A stretch of DNA of 64,000 nucleotides, taken from Leptolyngbya sp. NIES-2104. GTDB lineage: Bacteria > Cyanobacteriota > Cyanobacteriia > Leptolyngbyales > Leptolyngbyaceae. Within the stretch, counting starts at the first letter, position 1. The number at the start of each line of letters is the position of its first letter. This document shows positions 53,472 to 62,805 of the stretch, in pieces. The stretch spans positions 186,001-250,000 of the forward strand of contig NZ_BBWW01000003.1 of assembly GCF_001485215.1 (NCBI RefSeq), written 5' to 3'. The translations under genes were made by a program, and so were the position numbers. A model generated the notes under the pieces. The model was not told the origin of the DNA. It saw only the letters and a list, made by a program, of their open reading frames with translations, and did not search any database.

Positions 53472-53804
53472 TTACAGAGGCAAATTGCCAAGCTTGAGCA
53501 TCACCATCAGATGTTCAATGCGCTCGTATTCGTCAAGTTCCTGCCGTTCAGCCGGAGTCAGAACACCTTCCTGATTTCGCGCCAGTAGGGACCGCAATCG
53601 GTCTTGCATTTCCTCTGTAGGGCGAAACGCCGCAATTTGTTCAGGCGTGGGTTGGCTGGTCAAAAAATTGAGGACGTAGCGATAGACCTGGGCTGGCAAG
53701 GGTGACTCTTGGACACAACGGCGCAGCAACTCTGGCAGTTGTGCCTCAAGCGGAGCGAGCTGCTCGAATAACTCATCTGGAATCTGGATCGTAATGCTTG
53801 CCAC
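53472..53804 (-). CDS. small antitoxin-like hypothetical protein
   Basis: 110 residues: MASITIQIPDELFEQLAPLE is a strand-helix start reminiscent of ribbon-helix-helix antitoxins, followed by a helical region with PTPEQIAAFRPTEEMQDRLR and LLARNQEGVLTPAERQELDE. The last motif (NQEG-LTP-E--EL--Y) recurs in a large group of cyanobacterial small proteins, including the neighbour at 53891. It is convergent with xisI, 20 bp away. A decayed duplicate lies at 52428-52528. No toxin partner is adjacent on the same strand. Confidence 0.5.
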   Translation of the reverse strand: MASITIQIPDELFEQLAPLEAQLPELLRRCVQESPLPAQVYRYVLNFLTSQPTPEQIAAFRPTEEMQDRLRSLLARNQEGVLTPAERQELDEYERIEHLMVMLKLGNLPL

Positions 53805-53890
53805 AGGATGCTGCTCAACCCCTAGAAACTGTCAGTATTTTAGCAATTCAAGCGCGATCGAGAATTTAAGCAGCATCCAATGCAATCACC

Positions 53891-54346
53891 TCACGATCGC
53901 ACACCCGGACTCTGAATTCCAAGATCCTCCATCAATTTGAGTAGCGGAACCTGTCGGATGGTGGCTAATTCTGCCAGTGCCTCGATTCGTTTCACCCCGA
54001 TTGCTTCAATTTGCTCGTTGCTCTCCAACAGTTCTGCATATTCCGCATCCGTTAGAGCACCCTCATCCCGCTTTTCCAGCAAGCCCTGATAGCGATCGCG
54101 AAGGTCAGTCGGAATGCCTTGATTAATCTCTAAAAGTAAAGCAGTCTCTTCCGACGGTAAGGCGGGTGCTCTCCGTCTTGCCCGTACCAGCAGCGCCCCT
54201 TCAATGAACTGTCCCAAATCAGCATCACTCAATTCATTGATCACCTTGAGTAGTTGTCGAGTATCACGCAAAATGTCGTCGTACCAAATTAAATGTCGTC
54301 CGCGATGGAAAGTTTTGAGCATCAAGGATCTGCGCTCTAGATTCAA
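53891..54346 (-). CDS. small hypothetical protein whose 5' end overlaps an inverted-repeat element
   Basis: About 110-151 residues depending on the start. The core (LLKVINELSDADLGQFIEGA, LPSEETALLLEINQGIPTDL, KRDEGALTDAEYAELLESNE) is a helical cyanobacterial family that shares the 'LT-AEY-ELL' motif with the upstream small protein. The first residues (IWYDDILRDTRQ) are encoded by the 36-bp inverted repeat at 54255-54290. The original start may therefore be a TTG near 54274 or may have been replaced by the element. The function is unknown; the family often neighbours toxin-antitoxin genes. Confidence 0.5.
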   Translation of the reverse strand: MNLERRSLMLKTFHRGRHLIWYDDILRDTRQLLKVINELSDADLGQFIEGALLVRARRRAPALPSEETALLLEINQGIPTDLRDRYQGLLEKRDEGALTDAEYAELLESNEQIEAIGVKRIEALAELATIRQVPLLKLMEDLGIQSPGVRS

Positions 54347-54628
54347 CGATCGAAGGATTGAAGACGATGAATTAACATTCGGCTTTTTCCGCCAATCTTG
54401 TTCGGGAGATCAATTCAATAATCTCGATGGGAAAGGGCTTCTACCGTTTGAACGACACTTAACTTGAGACCTCCTGGCTGAAATTTACGACACGCAATTC
54501 GATACGCCAAGAATTCTCAAATCAAACTGTACTACTTTTGTCTCAAGATTCTGTGCAGCAAGCGTTATGGGTACTGAAACAGTGCGACATTCAATTTGGT
54601 ACGACGACATTTTGCGTGATACTCGACA
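54255..54628. mobile_element. 374-bp element with 36-bp perfect inverted ends starting TGTCGAG (Tn7-like MITE or solo ends)
   Basis: 54255-54290 and 54593-54628 are perfect reverse complements over 36 bp; both begin TGTCGAGTATCACGCAAAAT when read inward. Homology extends about 8 bp more with one mismatch, and each end contains two ATGTCG-type units 20 bp apart, as expected for transposase-binding sites. The outer flanks are GTAGT and GTAGC, a 4-of-5 match to a target duplication. No gene lies inside. The interior also holds motifs like those of element B (TTAACTTGAGAC at 54459, GTCTCAAG at 54540, and a shared CTGTACTACT). Non-autonomous Tn7-like element is the best reading; an inversion scar is the alternative. 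Confidence 0.6.
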
Positions 54629-54640
54629 GTAGCTTTTTGG

Positions 54641-57600
54641 TTGATGAATGGCACAACGGTGAAAGATGCCTCGGTGTCACCCAATGTTGTGGGAGCAGAA
54701 TGGACTCTTGAAGGAGTTGCAGATCTTGATGGCAACGGTAAAACGGATCTGTTTTGGCGACACAATAGCCGATTTGAAACTGTTACTTGGTTGATGAATG
54801 GCATGACTCCAGTTCAGGGTGGACTTTTACCCGCTTCTGTTCCATTGAACTGGAAAATTGAAGGGTTTGGAGATTTCAGCGGCGACGGCAATGCAGATGT
54901 GCTTTGGCGGAACACAAATAGTGGCGAGGTTGTGGCTTGGATGTTTGGATCAAGCCCATCTGGTGGAAATGTTCAAATCATTCAAGGAGATTTCCTATCT
55001 CACCAAAATCAGCGACTGTCTCAACCGCTTGAGTGGCAGGCGATTGGCATTGATGACTTTACGGGAGATTCCAATCTTGACATTGTATGGCGACACGGCA
55101 CAACCGGAGAAATCATTGTCTGGGAGATCAATGGACTGAGAATGATCCGAAGCATTACCTTCAGTGATGCAAGTTTACGCAATCTCAGTCAACGAGCGAT
55201 CGGGACCACCAATCGTCCTGTGATTCCCACACTGCCCGTTCTAGAAACCACACCGCCGACTGTAGAAATTGCCTTGGCAAATGATACGGGTACAGTCGGA
55301 GACCGCATCACTCGTGTACCCACTATTAATGGACGCATTGTTGATCAAGGTGGTTTGTTAGAAGTATTCGCGAGTCTTAACGATCGCTCATTTATCAATA
55401 TTCTGAGTTGGCTTGCGCCAGATGGCACGGTAACGCTCGATCAGACCCAGCTAGGAACGCTGTTTGGTGGAGCGATCACGGATGGTAGCTATCAACTCAG
55501 AATTCGTGCCAAAGATCGCTCTGGAAATCTCACAAGTACTGTTGACACTCCGTTCCGTTGGACGCTCGATACAACTGCTCCGACTGCGACCCTGAATTTA
55601 GATCGAGCCACTGATACCGGACGCAGAGATGATGATTTCCGCACAAGCAGTCAAACTCCTCGATTCTTTGGAACCGTGGAGTCAGGAGCACAGTTGCAGT
55701 TGTGGTTCAACGATGTGCCAATCAGTCCAACCATTCATAATGGGAGCTGGCAAATTAATGCTCCCATCCTGTCTGATAATGCTTATCGAGTTCGAGCGGT
55801 CGCGATCGATCAAGCAGGCAATTCACAAGAAATCGTGTTGCCGTCGTCGTTGGTGATTGATACACAGACGGTAACACCCACCATTTCACAAGTCGCTGCT
55901 TCGACATCGGGTGCCGTCAATCAACGCACGGTAAGCGGAACTGCTGAAGCCGATGCGATCGTGTCGCTCTATGCGGGAACTGTGCTAATTGGAACCGCAC
56001 AAACTGATGCAGATGGAAGATGGCAGCTTGAAACGAGCGTGCTGAATGATGGCAGTTATCCGATCGTTGCCAAAGCGATCGATGTCGCGGGTAATGAAAG
56101 CGCCGCATCAGCACCACTCGTTGTTGCAATTGGACTCAAACCCAATGCGCCCCAAAATGTCCGATTGCTGCCGGAAACGGATTCAGGCGCAAGCAGCACC
56201 GACAACATTACGCGCATTTTGCAGCCCAAAATTACAGGGACAGCAGCGACAGGCACAACGATCAAACTGTATCGAGACAATCAGGTCATCGGACAAACGC
56301 TGGCAGGTTCCACGGGGGACTGGACAATCCCGCTAATCGCTGAGTTACCGTCCGGACGACAAACATTGCAATTGACGGCAAGCAATGCGATCGGGGAAAG
56401 TGCAGCAACTGGGTTTGAGTTTGTGATTGATGCAATACGTCCTACACTGTCGCTGCAATTGCTAAACGCAGATCAGTTGAATGCAATCGCGGATGGTGTA
56501 ACGATTGGAATGGGGTCTCGCTTGCTCGGAACGGTTGAAGGGACAGGATCAGGCGTGTCTCGATTGACCTATCAATTAGGCGATCTACTAGAACGCGAGA
56601 TTCAGGTTTCTGCGGATGGATTGTTCAATCAATTGATCGATCTCAGTGGTGCGGTCAGTGGAACGAATACATTGACATTGAGCGTAATCGATGTCGCTGG
56701 CAATGTTCAAACCCAAACCTATACAATTGCGGTTGATGTGCGTCCGGTTGCCCCAGAAGCACCTGGAATGGTCGCACGATTGCGACAGGATACGGGAGCG
56801 AGTGCAACCGATGGGTGGACGACGACACCAGAGATTTTAGGGGTGCTTCAAGGTGGAATCGGAACGCTCGAAATTCAATTGATGTCGGGCACATTCACCA
56901 GTGAATTTGTTGATATTGCTTCGCTGCTGAATGCGAATGGAACGTTTACGATCAATGAAGCTCGTTTGGCGAGTTTGTACGGAGGTGAACTCGGTGATGG
57001 CTCGTACACGGTGCAACTGCGCTCTATGATCGCGGGCACGACGACGAATCAATCGGTGCAGTTTAATCTCGATCGCACGACACCGGAAACGATTTTTATC
57101 GGGATGACGAACGGAACCGAGTGGGAGCGTGGTAAACCGCTCGAAGCTCAAGTCAAAGATAAAAGTGAGATTGCGATCGAGTATTGGTTCGAGACGACTG
57201 AGGGAACGAGAATCGACGGACGAACCGTGTCGGTGACGAACGAGGAATTGAATCATGCGGTGCCAGAGTTTGCAGCAGAGAATTCGACACTGCAAAAGGA
57301 GCGCCCGTACGATTTGGTGATGACCAGTACAGATTTGGCAGGCAATCAGCAACGATCTCGCTTTCAGTTTTTCTTGAAGAGCGATCGCAGAGTCGTCGAT
57401 GATGATCTGTGGGAAGAGCCACCGTCTGATGATCCACCGAATCCCGACCCAGAGCTTCCGGGTTATGTCGGTCCTGGAGGGGGCTGGGGGTCCTGGGGTA
57501 ACGGGGGCTTCGCTGGTGATGGAGGTGGTGTATCGCGCATCGGCTCAGGAGGGTTTGCGATCAGTGGGGACACAGATGGCGACGGTGATCCGGATCAGCG

Positions 57601-59650
57601 AATTATTGTGTTCGAGGGCTGCGGATATGAATACAGCTACTATAGCAGCGTTTCGGAGATAGTGGAAACGGCTGTAGACAGTATCAGTTTTCATCCTCAA
57701 ACCGTGCATAAAAAAGCAGCGCTCCACAATCGGCGCAATCTTTTAGACGCGATCGCGTCTAGAATTGAGCGATTGATTTGGCAGGACGGTGACTTTAGGA
57801 ATGATCAGTCATTAATCGATCGCTTTCAGCCCGTGATGGAAGGATTGTTTGTCGATGCTTATGATCCTCGTGGTGAAGACGCAGGTGTGAGCGAATGTTA
57901 CGCACCGTGGGCGGGACGCTGGTTGGCACAGGAGCTGGTACGTGATGAACGGTCTGTGCGGGTGCAGGTGTTTCAGGCGACACTGTTGGCGGTGGTGACG
58001 GAAGTGCTGAAAGACCATCCGGTGGTGGCTGAGTCAATTCAGCATCAGCAGTTAGTCGATGCGGTGCTGGAGTTGGGTAAGACGTATGCGTGGCTCAATC
58101 CTGATGCGGAAACGGCGATTCCAATCGAGGACAAAGACTTCGCGTTTCTCAATCAGTTGTGGCGGCTGCAAATGCCGGACGCATCGGGCAGTTTTGCACA
58201 GGATGCGAGTGCTGTGCTTCAGCAAAGCGTAGAGGCACTAACGCGATTATTGACTAGCGTAGATGATCCCGCAAGGGCAATTGAATTTATCAGTCGCTTG
58301 ATCGTCTCTGCGACCTACGCCACGGCATTGAAAGAAGGTACAACACCAGACATCAAGAACCAGACATTTCTACGCGAGTTGAATGAGTTTGGGTTTGTGG
58401 CGGCAAGAGTGAATTTAAGGACGACGCTGGAAGCGCCGAAAGCGGGTGAGTTTTTGGAGGCGTTGTGGCAAGGGAGAGGGTTGTCGATCGCTCATGAGGG
58501 ATTGAATGACTTCTTCAGTGGAACAGTTGAACGTGTTAAGTTGATGAACTACGCGGAACGACTGGTGCAAGCAACGCAGCAAGTTCAAGGGCTAAATTTG
58601 CAAACTCAGAAAAAAGACCCACGGTTTCTTAGCCATTTGCTCAACTTAGGTAGTGCTTATGTAGCGCTACACCTAAAGGAGATAGGCTCCAATGCAACTG
58701 ATCCAAAGCTTTTCTTAAACACTTTATGGCAAGGTCAAAATCTTCAAAAGGGAGCTACAGAGCTAGAAACTTATCTAGCTCAATTTGAAGGTAATGATCT
58801 AAATCTTCTAAAAGGAAGCAGCAATCTTCTTCGGGTATTAAATTCGATTTCAAACCCCTATATTCAGTCAGAAATTCAGGATGTTGTTGTAACACGGAAT
58901 TGGCTTCATGAGTTCGCATTCCATGCTAATTTGAAGCTCGCTCTACGTGAGGGTGAAATCATCCTCAATCCAGGTGATTTCCACAATGCAATTTGGGAGG
59001 CTTCAGCGGCTAATCAGCAACGAAGTTTAGCAGAGCAACTTTATCGCTTCATTAACCCAAATGAAATTCTTGTTGCTTCCAATAGTGATGAACTACTAAT
59101 CGCACAAGATGTGTGGGAAGGTGTGCAAGGAGGATTAGGTTCACTACTTGGAGGAATAGTAACGCTGGGAGGTGGAGTTTTATATTTCATTACTGATGCA
59201 TCAGGAAAGATTATTAGGACTGTATTCCATACAGAGGGTGATGAAGATGATCGAACTGAAGGTCAAAAGAAAACTCAAGAAGCAGTAGGAGAATTATTGC
59301 AAGATGCAGTTCCGACTGATCAGCAAGGAAGACCGTTAAGACCAGGTCAAAGACAGAAGGGCATAGTAGATAATTATGTTAAGGAACCTGGCAATAATGC
59401 GGAAGAAGCAGCTAATCGAGACTTCGATCGATTTGCTGGTAAACTACAGAAAACACCTAAAGATCAAGGTGGCGGGAAACGCTCAGTTGACCTACCTGAT
59501 GGTGGTAGCGCTGGAGTCTATCCAACAGCTAAATCAACTGGAGAACCTTCTATTCAAATCAATTTGAATCAAGGTAATATCAATGGAAAAACAACAATCA
59601 AAATTCGATATAGCAGGCTTAAAGCAACGCTCATAATTCCAATTGCATGA
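54641..59650 (+). CDS. giant adhesin with polymorphic-toxin-like C-terminus (5' end missing)
   Basis: 1669 residues; the coding frame reads back to 54629 (VAFWLMNGTTVKDAS) and stops at the element end, so the true N-terminus is lost. Residues 1-170: three FG-GAP/VCBS-like repeats (GNGKTDLFWRHNS, GDGNADVLWRNTN, LDIVWRHGTTG). Residues about 200-890: six or so bacterial Ig-like domains (GTAEADAIVSLYAGTVLIGT). A Gly-rich linker follows at about 925-985. Residues about 1000-1490 hold helical repeats, each with a FLxxLW block (58130, 58437, 58700, 58970). A hydrophobic segment (GGLGSLLGGIVTLGGGVLYF) and a basic C-terminal domain (SVDLPDGGSAGVYPTAKSTG, GKTTIKIRYS) end the protein. From about 58.6 kb the DNA turns AT-richer. 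Likely a surface toxin-delivery protein; the effector activity is unknown, perhaps an RNase. Confidence 0.7.
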   Translation: MMNGTTVKDASVSPNVVGAEWTLEGVADLDGNGKTDLFWRHNSRFETVTWLMNGMTPVQGGLLPASVPLNWKIEGFGDFSGDGNADVLWRNTNSGEVVAWMFGSSPSGGNVQIIQGDFLSHQNQRLSQPLEWQAIGIDDFTGDSNLDIVWRHGTTGEIIVWEINGLRMIRSITFSDASLRNLSQRAIGTTNRPVIPTLPVLETTPPTVEIALANDTGTVGDRITRVPTINGRIVDQGGLLEVFASLNDRSFINILSWLAPDGTVTLDQTQLGTLFGGAITDGSYQLRIRAKDRSGNLTSTVDTPFRWTLDTTAPTATLNLDRATDTGRRDDDFRTSSQTPRFFGTVESGAQLQLWFNDVPISPTIHNGSWQINAPILSDNAYRVRAVAIDQAGNSQEIVLPSSLVIDTQTVTPTISQVAASTSGAVNQRTVSGTAEADAIVSLYAGTVLIGTAQTDADGRWQLETSVLNDGSYPIVAKAIDVAGNESAASAPLVVAIGLKPNAPQNVRLLPETDSGASSTDNITRILQPKITGTAATGTTIKLYRDNQVIGQTLAGSTGDWTIPLIAELPSGRQTLQLTASNAIGESAATGFEFVIDAIRPTLSLQLLNADQLNAIADGVTIGMGSRLLGTVEGTGSGVSRLTYQLGDLLEREIQVSADGLFNQLIDLSGAVSGTNTLTLSVIDVAGNVQTQTYTIAVDVRPVAPEAPGMVARLRQDTGASATDGWTTTPEILGVLQGGIGTLEIQLMSGTFTSEFVDIASLLNANGTFTINEARLASLYGGELGDGSYTVQLRSMIAGTTTNQSVQFNLDRTTPETIFIGMTNGTEWERGKPLEAQVKDKSEIAIEYWFETTEGTRIDGRTVSVTNEELNHAVPEFAAENSTLQKERPYDLVMTSTDLAGNQQRSRFQFFLKSDRRVVDDDLWEEPPSDDPPNPDPELPGYVGPGGGWGSWGNGGFAGDGGGVSRIGSGGFAISGDTDGDGDPDQRIIVFEGCGYEYSYYSSVSEIVETAVDSISFHPQTVHKKAALHNRRNLLDAIASRIERLIWQDGDFRNDQSLIDRFQPVMEGLFVDAYDPRGEDAGVSECYAPWAGRWLAQELVRDERSVRVQVFQATLLAVVTEVLKDHPVVAESIQHQQLVDAVLELGKTYAWLNPDAETAIPIEDKDFAFLNQLWRLQMPDASGSFAQDASAVLQQSVEALTRLLTSVDDPARAIEFISRLIVSATYATALKEGTTPDIKNQTFLRELNEFGFVAARVNLRTTLEAPKAGEFLEALWQGRGLSIAHEGLNDFFSGTVERVKLMNYAERLVQATQQVQGLNLQTQKKDPRFLSHLLNLGSAYVALHLKEIGSNATDPKLFLNTLWQGQNLQKGATELETYLAQFEGNDLNLLKGSSNLLRVLNSISNPYIQSEIQDVVVTRNWLHEFAFHANLKLALREGEIILNPGDFHNAIWEASAANQQRSLAEQLYRFINPNEILVASNSDELLIAQDVWEGVQGGLGSLLGGIVTLGGGVLYFITDASGKIIRTVFHTEGDEDDRTEGQKKTQEAVGELLQDAVPTDQQGRPLRPGQRQKGIVDNYVKEPGNNAEEAANRDFDRFAGKLQKTPKDQGGGKRSVDLPDGGSAGVYPTAKSTGEPSIQINLNQGNINGKTTIKIRYSRLKATLIIPIA

Positions 59651-59658
59651 GAAGAAAA

Positions 59659-60255
59659 ATGACAGAGTTTAAGCATATTTGTCCTATTGAAGACCCAACT
59701 CAGCTTCATACCTATCACCAAATCATTGATAGTGTGTTGGGGACGATATACAGCGAAGATGATCTGTGGATTCGTAAACAGGAGAATTGGATCGCTGTTG
59801 CTACATCTGACTCTTTTTTCGAGTCAGAGTTTGAAGTGAGGTTAGCCAAAACGTTAAAAGCTTACGGTTATTCGCAAATCATTGCTGTTGCTTGGGAGAA
59901 ACTACTCAACTTTCCACAAGCTTTCGTCATTCCATCTACATTAGAAGCTATATCAGAATTCAATCTGAAGAACCCTGGTTTTATGTTTGTAATATTTGCA
60001 GGCAGTCCTGATTGGCTTATTCTTCTAACACGACTAGAATTTCTGATTACTGCTGGTCAATCTAGTTTTGTCGACGCAATTTTAGGTTGCGAATTCGAGA
60101 ATGCTTTTGGTGAAATTCCAGAAATGTCTGAGTCTGAGTACATAAATCCTGTCATTCGCAGACACTATAGCCACATTCTTGAACAGCTTCAAGTTATTTA
60201 TCCACAGGTGGAGCCAGGAACTATTATTAGTTTAGGCTGGCTAGACTGGGATTAA
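59659..60255 (+). CDS. putative immunity protein for the upstream toxin
   Basis: 198 residues from ATG 59659 (MTEFKHICPIEDPTQLHTYH), preceded by AGAAG; an ATG at 59647 overlapping the toxin stop as ATGA is also possible. The protein is acidic, soluble and single-domain (WIAVATSDSFFESEFEVRLA, PGFMFVIFAGSPDWLILLTR, PEMSESEYINPVIRRHYSHI) with no family I recognise. It shares the AT-rich composition of the toxin tip and is separated from it by no more than 8 bases. Tight coupling downstream of a toxin-tipped adhesin is the standard position of an immunity gene; the assignment is by context. Confidence 0.5.
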   Translation: MTEFKHICPIEDPTQLHTYHQIIDSVLGTIYSEDDLWIRKQENWIAVATSDSFFESEFEVRLAKTLKAYGYSQIIAVAWEKLLNFPQAFVIPSTLEAISEFNLKNPGFMFVIFAGSPDWLILLTRLEFLITAGQSSFVDAILGCEFENAFGEIPEMSESEYINPVIRRHYSHILEQLQVIYPQVEPGTIISLGWLDWD

Positions 60256-60341
60256 GTCTAGATTCCTCTTGTTGTTAGGAACATATATCTCTCAATTTGT
60301 GGCGGGCATTCTAAGTTTGTCGATCGACCTCATACCATTCA

Positions 60342-62366
60342 ATGCTCACAACGATCTCGCTCATCACTACCGTTTACAACCGCGATCGCTATCTCGCCCA
60401 AACCCTGGATAGCATTCTCGCCCAAACCTACCCCCACTTTGAACTGCTGATCTGGGATGACGGTTCAACCGATAATTCGATCGACATTGCCCACGACTAC
60501 GCTCAACGCGATGATCGCATTCGCGTGATGCAATCCCCCCACAATCAAGGCTTTCCCCAATCTATCAAAGCCGCGATCGCTGCCACGACTGCCCCTTATT
60601 TCGGTTGGGTCGATAGCGATGACCTCCTCGCCCCGACTGCCCTTGCCGAAACGGTTGCCGCTTTAGATGCCCATCCTGATATCGGTTTAGTCTACACCAA
60701 TCATCTGCTGATCGATGAGCAAGGCAACGATCGAGGTCTCGGACGACAATGCCGCATTCCCTACTCGAAAGACCGCCTGCTCGTAGACTTCATGGTGTTC
60801 CACTTTCGATTGATACGGCGATCGTGCTACGAGGAAGTGGGCGGCATCGATCCGACGATCTCATGTGCCGAAGATTATGACCTTTGCCTCAAACTCTCTG
60901 AAGTCACTGAAATTCATCATCTGCCAAAACCGCTGTATCGTTATCGTCGTCACGATCACAATGTCACCAACAATCAAGTTGAAGTCATTCGATCAGCACA
61001 GCAAGCGATTCAAAATGCACTTGAGCGGCGCGGATTGAATCAAGCGTATGAGTTGAAAATCACACCGACCTTTTCTCTACGTTCCAAGCCAACCATCACG
61101 CCGGCTTCGACGCTACCGAAGATCGCACCTGTTTCACTCAATCCGCTCGTCTCGATCGTCATTCCAGCTTACAACGCGGCTCCTCACCTTCAGCGCTGTT
61201 TGCGAAGCTGTCTCGCTCAACACTATGACAATCTAGAAATTATTCTGGTAGATAACGGTTCGACAGATAACACCATAAAGATTGCACAAATGGTAGCTCA
61301 ATCTGCAAATCGCCCATTCCACATGCTTCAGTGCTCAGAACGAGGTGCAAATCAGGCTCGTACACTCGGCATGGACTCCGCACAAGGCGATTTCATTCAA
61401 TGGCTTGATGCCGACGACGAGCTTGCACCGGATAAAATTCTGCTGCAAGTGCTGGCATTAACTCAGCAACCAGAGTACGACATTGCTTATGGAGATTGGC
61501 ACTGGTGGTTTTGGCAAAACGATGATTGTTTTGCGCGATTGCGTTTTGTCGATCGTCCTTACAGAGACTTTCTGCTGGAGAGTTTGCTGGATAACTGGCG
61601 ACCGCCCCATTCGTACTTGTTACGCCGGAGGGCTGCTCTGCGATTGCAGCAGTTGAATGCGTGGAATCCAGAGACGACGGTGTACATGGATCGTGAGTAT
61701 TTTACCCTAGCAGTGCTATTGAACGATCGCTTCCTCTATGTGCCCGGAAGTGAAGTGCGCTATCACCGCTGGGCACTGACGCAGGTAAGCCGCCAAGCCA
61801 CTTATCTCGATCGCGTCATCAATCGCAAACGGCTATTTCGTCGATTTCAAGATGTAGGGATGCTGTCTCAAGCAGAAAAGCTCACAGCACAGCACCAGTT
61901 TTTATTGCAGCAGTCTTGGGAGCTTTGGCAGCCTACTTTTACCTTGGTTGAAGAGGGCGGGTTTAGACTGTTCCAAACCGAGCAACCGGAACCTTTTGAA
62001 ATCACTTGGCAGCAAGCAAATCTGGCGCGAGCATTGCTAAAAGCGCCAACGCCTCGCACCTTGGAGGACTATGCCCGTGAGGTGATGCAAGTGCTCTGGC
62101 AAGAGATTTTGGTGGAACTGACGCAAGCGGGAGTGATGCTTGAGTATGATTTGATTGTAGATAAGTTAGCTTGGCGAATTGGTAGCAAGACGACGAATGC
62201 AGCAATTCAAGCAGTTCCAGAGGTATCCTCTCTTGAAGTGTCGTTGCATCCGCTACTCACACAGGTTCCTCTGTTCACTCCGTTATTGAGCGAAGAAAGG
62301 TTTGTAGTGCAGCAGTTTCTCGATCAACTTCGTCGCGATCGCTGCTTACAACCCGTTCCCTTATAA
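60342..62366 (+). CDS. two-domain family 2 glycosyltransferase (copy 2)
   Basis: 674 residues, same architecture as the protein at 47542-49584. The first GT-A domain has ISLITTVYNRDRYLAQTLDS, LLIWDDGSTDNSIDIA and VDSDDLLAP. The second has VSIVIPAYNAAPHLQRCLRS, IILVDNGSTDNT and WLDADDELAP. A helical C-terminus is shared too. Long identical stretches (VDSDDLLAPTAL, DFM.FHFRLIRRS.YE.VGG, SEVTEI.HL..PLY) show clear paralogy. It follows the adhesin-immunity pair on the same strand, so it may glycosylate the adhesin or a surface polymer. Confidence 0.88.
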   Translation: MLTTISLITTVYNRDRYLAQTLDSILAQTYPHFELLIWDDGSTDNSIDIAHDYAQRDDRIRVMQSPHNQGFPQSIKAAIAATTAPYFGWVDSDDLLAPTALAETVAALDAHPDIGLVYTNHLLIDEQGNDRGLGRQCRIPYSKDRLLVDFMVFHFRLIRRSCYEEVGGIDPTISCAEDYDLCLKLSEVTEIHHLPKPLYRYRRHDHNVTNNQVEVIRSAQQAIQNALERRGLNQAYELKITPTFSLRSKPTITPASTLPKIAPVSLNPLVSIVIPAYNAAPHLQRCLRSCLAQHYDNLEIILVDNGSTDNTIKIAQMVAQSANRPFHMLQCSERGANQARTLGMDSAQGDFIQWLDADDELAPDKILLQVLALTQQPEYDIAYGDWHWWFWQNDDCFARLRFVDRPYRDFLLESLLDNWRPPHSYLLRRRAALRLQQLNAWNPETTVYMDREYFTLAVLLNDRFLYVPGSEVRYHRWALTQVSRQATYLDRVINRKRLFRRFQDVGMLSQAEKLTAQHQFLLQQSWELWQPTFTLVEEGGFRLFQTEQPEPFEITWQQANLARALLKAPTPRTLEDYAREVMQVLWQEILVELTQAGVMLEYDLIVDKLAWRIGSKTTNAAIQAVPEVSSLEVSLHPLLTQVPLFTPLLSEERFVVQQFLDQLRRDRCLQPVPL

Positions 62367-62805
62367 TTTTGTGTTCAATCCTGTTAATCCCTGAAGCGAT
62401 CTCTGAGAAAATCTGCCAGCATCTGAAATGATCTGAAACGATAGCGGGTGCTTACCAGTCAAATGTTATTTGCGGGTTGGGCAAATTAGAACGATCAATA
62501 ATCGCACCGCTCACAGCAACATTCGCGATCGTTGTTTCCTCCCATATTGTTGTGGCACATCGCGGTTTCTTCAGTTCTCACAACGCAATGGAGACAATTT
62601 AGATGGTATGTTTCGCTCGCTATTGAAATTTTAGAAAAATGCAACACTACAGCCGATAAACTTTCTAATCACCGAACAGAAATACACTGAAAACAATCAG
62701 TTTTATACATAAAAGACAATCAGTGAAGTTCCATTAAATCCTTGCCTTCGTTCAGGGACGCAGGCGTAGAGTAGTCACTGTTTTGTACGGATTAGAGAGG
62801 TCCTG
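62367..62805. other. intergenic region between glycosyltransferase and the tniQ-side gene
   Basis: 439 bases, AT-rich in 62.62-62.76 kb. A short tandem motif (ATCTGAAATG, ATCTGAAACG near 62414-62440) is visible. If the third Tn7-like element ends here its terminus should lie in this stretch, but I found no TGTCG-type repeat array. A promoter for the next gene is expected before 62806. Confidence 0.4.

Noticed and set aside
62400-62760. Right end or CRISPR array of element C
   Set aside because: Only a short ATCTGAAA tandem motif is present; no regularly spaced repeats or TGTCG-type terminus was found.
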